Source: Lysobacter_F sp035645555
GTDB lineage: Bacteria > Pseudomonadota > Gammaproteobacteria > Xanthomonadales > Xanthomonadaceae
DNA length: 7,907 nt
Reading direction: 5' to 3'
Assembly (NCBI GenBank): GCA_035645555.1
Contig: DASQMI010000044.1
Coordinates: forward strand, 1 to 7,907
The position numbers were made by a program, and so were the translations under genes. Below are positions 5,504 through 7,907 of the stretch, piece after piece. The notes under the pieces are model-generated. The model was not told the DNA's origin. It saw only the letters and a list, made by a program, of their open reading frames with translations, and searched no databases. Numbering within the stretch: position 1 is the first letter of the stretch; each line of letters starts with the position of its first letter.

Positions 5504-6565
5504 TCAGGCATCCGGCTGCAGCGCGGCACCCAGCACGTCGGCGGCCGCCTGCACCACCGGAATCACCCGGTCGTAGGCCATGCGGGTGGGACCGATCACC
5601 CCCAGCACGCCCAGCACCTGGCCGCCGGCGGCGTAGGGCGCGGTGACCAGCGACAGGCCTTCCAGCGGCGCGAGCCCGGTCTCCTCGCCGATGAAGATGC
5701 GCACGCCGGGCGCCTGGATGGTGCGCTCCAGCAGCTGCAGGATCTCGCGCTTGCGCGCGAACGCCTCGAACAGTTCGCGCAGGCGGTCCAGATCGGCCAG
5801 GTCCTGCACGCCCATCAGGCGGGTCTGGCCGGCCACCACCATGTCGTCGTGGCTGGGGGCCATCACCTGCTCGGCCAGCTCCACCGAACGCGCCAGCAAA
5901 CGCTGCATCTCGTCCTGCGCCGAGCGCATCTCGCGCACCAGCCGTGAGCGGATCTCCGCGACGGTGCGGCCGGCGAAATGCAGGTTGAGGTAGTTCGCGA
6001 TGCGCTCAAGCTCGCCGGCATCGTAGGGGCGGCGTGTCTGGATCAGCCGGTTCTGCACGTCGCCATCCGCGAACACCACGATCGCCAGCACCCGCTGCGC
6101 CTCGCCCTCGCCTGCGTCCAGCGGCACGAACTCGATGCGCCGGAACGCGAACTGCTCGCGGCGCGGCACGCTGACCACGCCGACGAAATGGGTCATCGCA
6201 GACAACAGCTGCGAGGCGTTGTCGAGCAACGCCTGGGTGCCCGAGCCGGTTGGCAGCTGGTTGCGCAGGCGCGCGATCTCGTCTTCCGGCAGCGGTCTGA
6301 TCTGCAGCAGCGCGTCTACGAACAACCGGTAGCCCTGCGCGGTCGGCACCCGGCCGGCGGAGGTATGCGGCGCGCTGAGCAGGCCGGCATCCTCGAGGTC
6401 GGCGAGGATGTTGCGGATCGTCGCCGGGCTGACGTCCAGCCCCGCGTGCCGCGCCAGTGTCTGCGACCCGACCGGCTCGCCGCTGGCGATGTAACGCGCG
6501 ATCAGCGTCCGCAACAGCTGGCGGGCGCGCGGATCGTGCAGCGGGTCGGTCGGCTTGCGGGCCAT
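5504..6565 (-). CDS. hrcA: Heat-inducible transcription repressor HrcA
   Basis: 353-aa HrcA, the dimeric DNA-binding repressor of class I heat-shock genes. It acts at CIRCE operators and is kept active by GroEL in species where this has been studied. The N-terminal winged helix is residues about 10-85, with the recognition part SPATIRNILADLEDAGLL (46-63) and the wing SAGRVPTAQGYRLFVD (69-84). A GAF-like central region follows, with MTHFVGVVSVP and FRRIEFVPL (124-149). The C-terminal region has FIGEETG (291-297) and GVIGPTRMAYDRVIPVV (322-338), a conserved family signature. Length is typical. The start at 6565 gives MARKPTDPLHDPRARQLL; the frame stays open further upstream only because it is antisense to GC-rich recN. 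No good Shine-Dalgarno site is seen, and a promoter-like pair ends six bases before the ATG. It is the first gene of the chaperone cluster, 97 bases before grpE. Confidence 0.97.
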   Translation of the reverse strand: MARKPTDPLHDPRARQLLRTLIARYIASGEPVGSQTLARHAGLDVSPATIRNILADLEDAGLLSAPHTSAGRVPTAQGYRLFVDALLQIRPLPEDEIARLRNQLPTGSGTQALLDNASQLLSAMTHFVGVVSVPRREQFAFRRIEFVPLDAGEGEAQRVLAIVVFADGDVQNRLIQTRRPYDAGELERIANYLNLHFAGRTVAEIRSRLVREMRSAQDEMQRLLARSVELAEQVMAPSHDDMVVAGQTRLMGVQDLADLDRLRELFEAFARKREILQLLERTIQAPGVRIFIGEETGLAPLEGLSLVTAPYAAGGQVLGVLGVIGPTRMAYDRVIPVVQAAADVLGAALQPDA

Positions 6566-6571
6566 GCCGCC

Positions 6572-6600
6572 GGTATAAAGGGCGCGGCGTCGACAGGCAA
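6572..6600 (-). promoter_or_regulatory. Candidate sigma-70 promoter of hrcA
   Basis: On the minus strand TTGCCT (6600-6595), 17 bases, then TATACC (6577-6572). Each box matches four of six consensus positions with ideal spacing. The -10 box ends six bases before the hrcA ATG, so transcription would begin at the start codon itself. No CIRCE inverted repeat overlaps it. Confidence 0.4.
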
Positions 6601-6632
6601 GCGAGACGCCGAGCGGATGCTGAAGCGCCGTC

Positions 6633-6661
6633 TTGGCCGTTGAGACCGCCGCCGGCACAAT
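6633..6661 (+). promoter_or_regulatory. Candidate sigma-70 promoter of recN
   Basis: TTGGCC (6633-6638), 17 bases, then CACAAT (6656-6661), each with four of six consensus matches. The -10 box ends nine bases before the recN ATG, so the leader would be only about 2-4 bases. I see no CTGT-N8-ACAG LexA box, nor the TTAGN6TACTA type known from Xanthomonas, in the hrcA-recN gap. Confidence 0.35.
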
Positions 6662-6670
6662 CCCCGGTCC

Positions 6671-7907
6671 ATGCTCCTCCACCTGTCCATCAAGCAGTTC
6701 GCCGTCGTCGAGGCGGCTGAACTGAGCTTCGGCCCGGGCCTGACCGTCATCTCGGGTGAAACCGGCGCCGGCAAGTCGCTGCTGGTCGACGCGCTCGGCC
6801 TGTTGTCCGGCCTGCGCGCCGACAGCGGCGTGGTCCGCCACGGCGCCGAACGCGCCGAGCTGACCGCCGAATTCGCCCTCGACGACGTGCCTGCGGCACG
6901 CGCCTGGCTGCGCGAACACGAACTGGACGAGGACGACGCGTGCCAGCTGCGGCGGGTGATCCGCGCCGACGGCGGCTCGCGCGCCTGGATCAACGGCCGC
7001 CCGGTGACCCTGGCGCAGCTCAGCGAGCTGGCGGGCCTGCTGGTGGAGATCCACGGCCAGCATGAACACCAGGCGCTGCTGTCGAAGACCAGCCAGCTCG
7101 CCCTGCTCGACGCGTTCGGCCGCACCGGCGTCGAGCGCACCGCGGTGGAAGCCGCCGCGCGCGAGTGGAGCGCGCTGCTGCGCGAGCGCGAGGCGCTGCT
7201 CGCGCAGGGCGACGTCGGCGACCGGGTCGACTGGCTGGCGCACCAGCTGCGCCAGCTGGAGAACGAGGCGCTGGATCCGGAGAGCCTCGCGAAGCTGGAT
7301 GCCGACCACCGCCGCCACGCCAACGCCGCCGGCCTGATCGCGGCCTGCGAGCACGCGAGCGCGCGCCTCGGCGAGGACGACGACGGCGCTTCGGTCAGTC
7401 GCACCTTGCAGCAGGTGCGCGCGGAACTTGCGCGGGTGATCGAGCACGAGCCGCGGCTGGGTGAGGTCGACGCCATGCTGGAGCAGGCGGCGATACAAAT
7501 CGACGAGGCGTTGCTGGCGCTGGAGCGCGTGCGCGGCGATCTCGACCTCGATCCAGAGGCGTTCGAGACCATCGAACGCCGCCTGTCGCGCATCCACGAA
7601 CTGGCGCGCAAGCACCGTGTCGCGCCGGAGCAGCTGGCCGCACACCGTGACGCGCTGGCGCTGGAACTGGAAGCCCTGCGCGGGGCCGGCGAGCGGCTCG
7701 ACCGGCTGGACGGCGAGATCACCCGCGCGCGGGACGCATGGCGCGCCTGCGCGGCGGCGCTGGGCGCCAAGCGGCGCGAGGCAGCCGGCGCGCTGTCGCA
7801 GGCGACCACGGCACTGATCGCCGAGCTCGGCATGGGCGGCGGCCGGTTCGAGGTGCAGCTGGAGCCGCAGGAGGAGACGCGGCCGGACCCGCTCGGCGCC
7901 GAGCGCG
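6671..7907 (+). CDS. recN: DNA repair protein RecN (N-terminal part, cut by the window end)
   Basis: First 412 residues of RecN, an SMC-like ATPase that acts in recombinational repair of double-strand breaks. The family is usually about 550-560 aa, so roughly the last quarter is outside the window. The frame is open from the ATG at 6671 to the last base. The ATPase head begins with LSIKQFAVVEAAELSF and has the Walker A motif GETGAGKS (29-36). RRVIRADGGSRAWINGRPV (94-112) and the Q-loop region VEIHGQHEHQALL (125-137) are characteristic of RecN. From about 150 to 400 the protein is rich in Leu, Glu, Arg and Ala heptads, the coiled-coil arm (for example ETIERRLSRIHELARKH). The C-terminal head with the ABC signature and Walker B is not present here. 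The start has no clear Shine-Dalgarno site. It is divergent from hrcA with a 105-bp gap, a neighbourhood common in proteobacteria. Confidence 0.96.
   Translation, partial: MLLHLSIKQFAVVEAAELSFGPGLTVISGETGAGKSLLVDALGLLSGLRADSGVVRHGAERAELTAEFALDDVPAARAWLREHELDEDDACQLRRVIRADGGSRAWINGRPVTLAQLSELAGLLVEIHGQHEHQALLSKTSQLALLDAFGRTGVERTAVEAAAREWSALLREREALLAQGDVGDRVDWLAHQLRQLENEALDPESLAKLDADHRRHANAAGLIAACEHASARLGEDDDGASVSRTLQQVRAELARVIEHEPRLGEVDAMLEQAAIQIDEALLALERVRGDLDLDPEAFETIERRLSRIHELARKHRVAPEQLAAHRDALALELEALRGAGERLDRLDGEITRARDAWRACAAALGAKRREAAGALSQATTALIAELGMGGGRFEVQLEPQEETRPDPLGAER

Noticed and set aside
6566..6670. LexA (SOS) box controlling recN
   Set aside because: Neither the enterobacterial CTGT-N8-ACAG form nor the xanthomonad TTAGN6TACTA form is present in the gap.
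6566..7645. Upstream extension of hrcA to a start at 7645 (713 aa)
   Set aside because: The extension is antisense to recN, has no HrcA-like content, and the standard HrcA N-terminus begins at 6565.

Overview
The window is GC-rich DNA from a gammaproteobacterium. The gene order hrcA-grpE-dnaK-dnaJ with recN divergent from hrcA, the sequence of HrcA and DnaJ, and the very high GC at third codon positions suggest the Xanthomonadaceae/Lysobacteraceae (a Lysobacter- or Luteimonas-like organism). That placement is an inference from gene order and protein resemblance, not from a search.

Layout from left to right. Positions 1-122 hold a perfect 11-bp inverted repeat and the leader of the first gene. 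Positions 123-1583 (+) encode a Tat-exported type-3 copper enzyme (tyrosinase/polyphenol oxidase) with a plant-PPO-like C-terminal domain. It converges on the heat-shock cluster with only 6 bp between stop codons. On the minus strand, read right to left, come hrcA (6565-5504), grpE (5406-4873), dnaK (4769-2856) and dnaJ (2714-1590). recN starts at 6671 on the plus strand and runs off the right edge.

How the genes work together. DnaK is the Hsp70 chaperone, DnaJ delivers clients and stimulates its ATPase, and GrpE exchanges its nucleotide. HrcA is the repressor of class I heat-shock genes, here carried at the head of the cluster. The gaps before grpE and before dnaK each contain a sigma-32-type promoter (CTTGAA, 15 bp, CCCCAT or CCCCAG), and each is followed by a GC hairpin that would lie at the very 5' end of the mRNA. 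No CIRCE operator is visible in the window. The cluster therefore looks driven by sigma-32, with HrcA acting elsewhere. In the hrcA-recN gap, one sigma-70-like promoter on each strand would start transcription at or within a few bases of the ATG.

The tyrosinase is the accessory element. The rest is core stress and repair machinery, and I see no new multi-gene system. The points most worth checking are the unusual copper-site residues of the tyrosinase, the paired sigma-32 promoter/5'-hairpin modules, and the possible leaderless divergent pair hrcA/recN.
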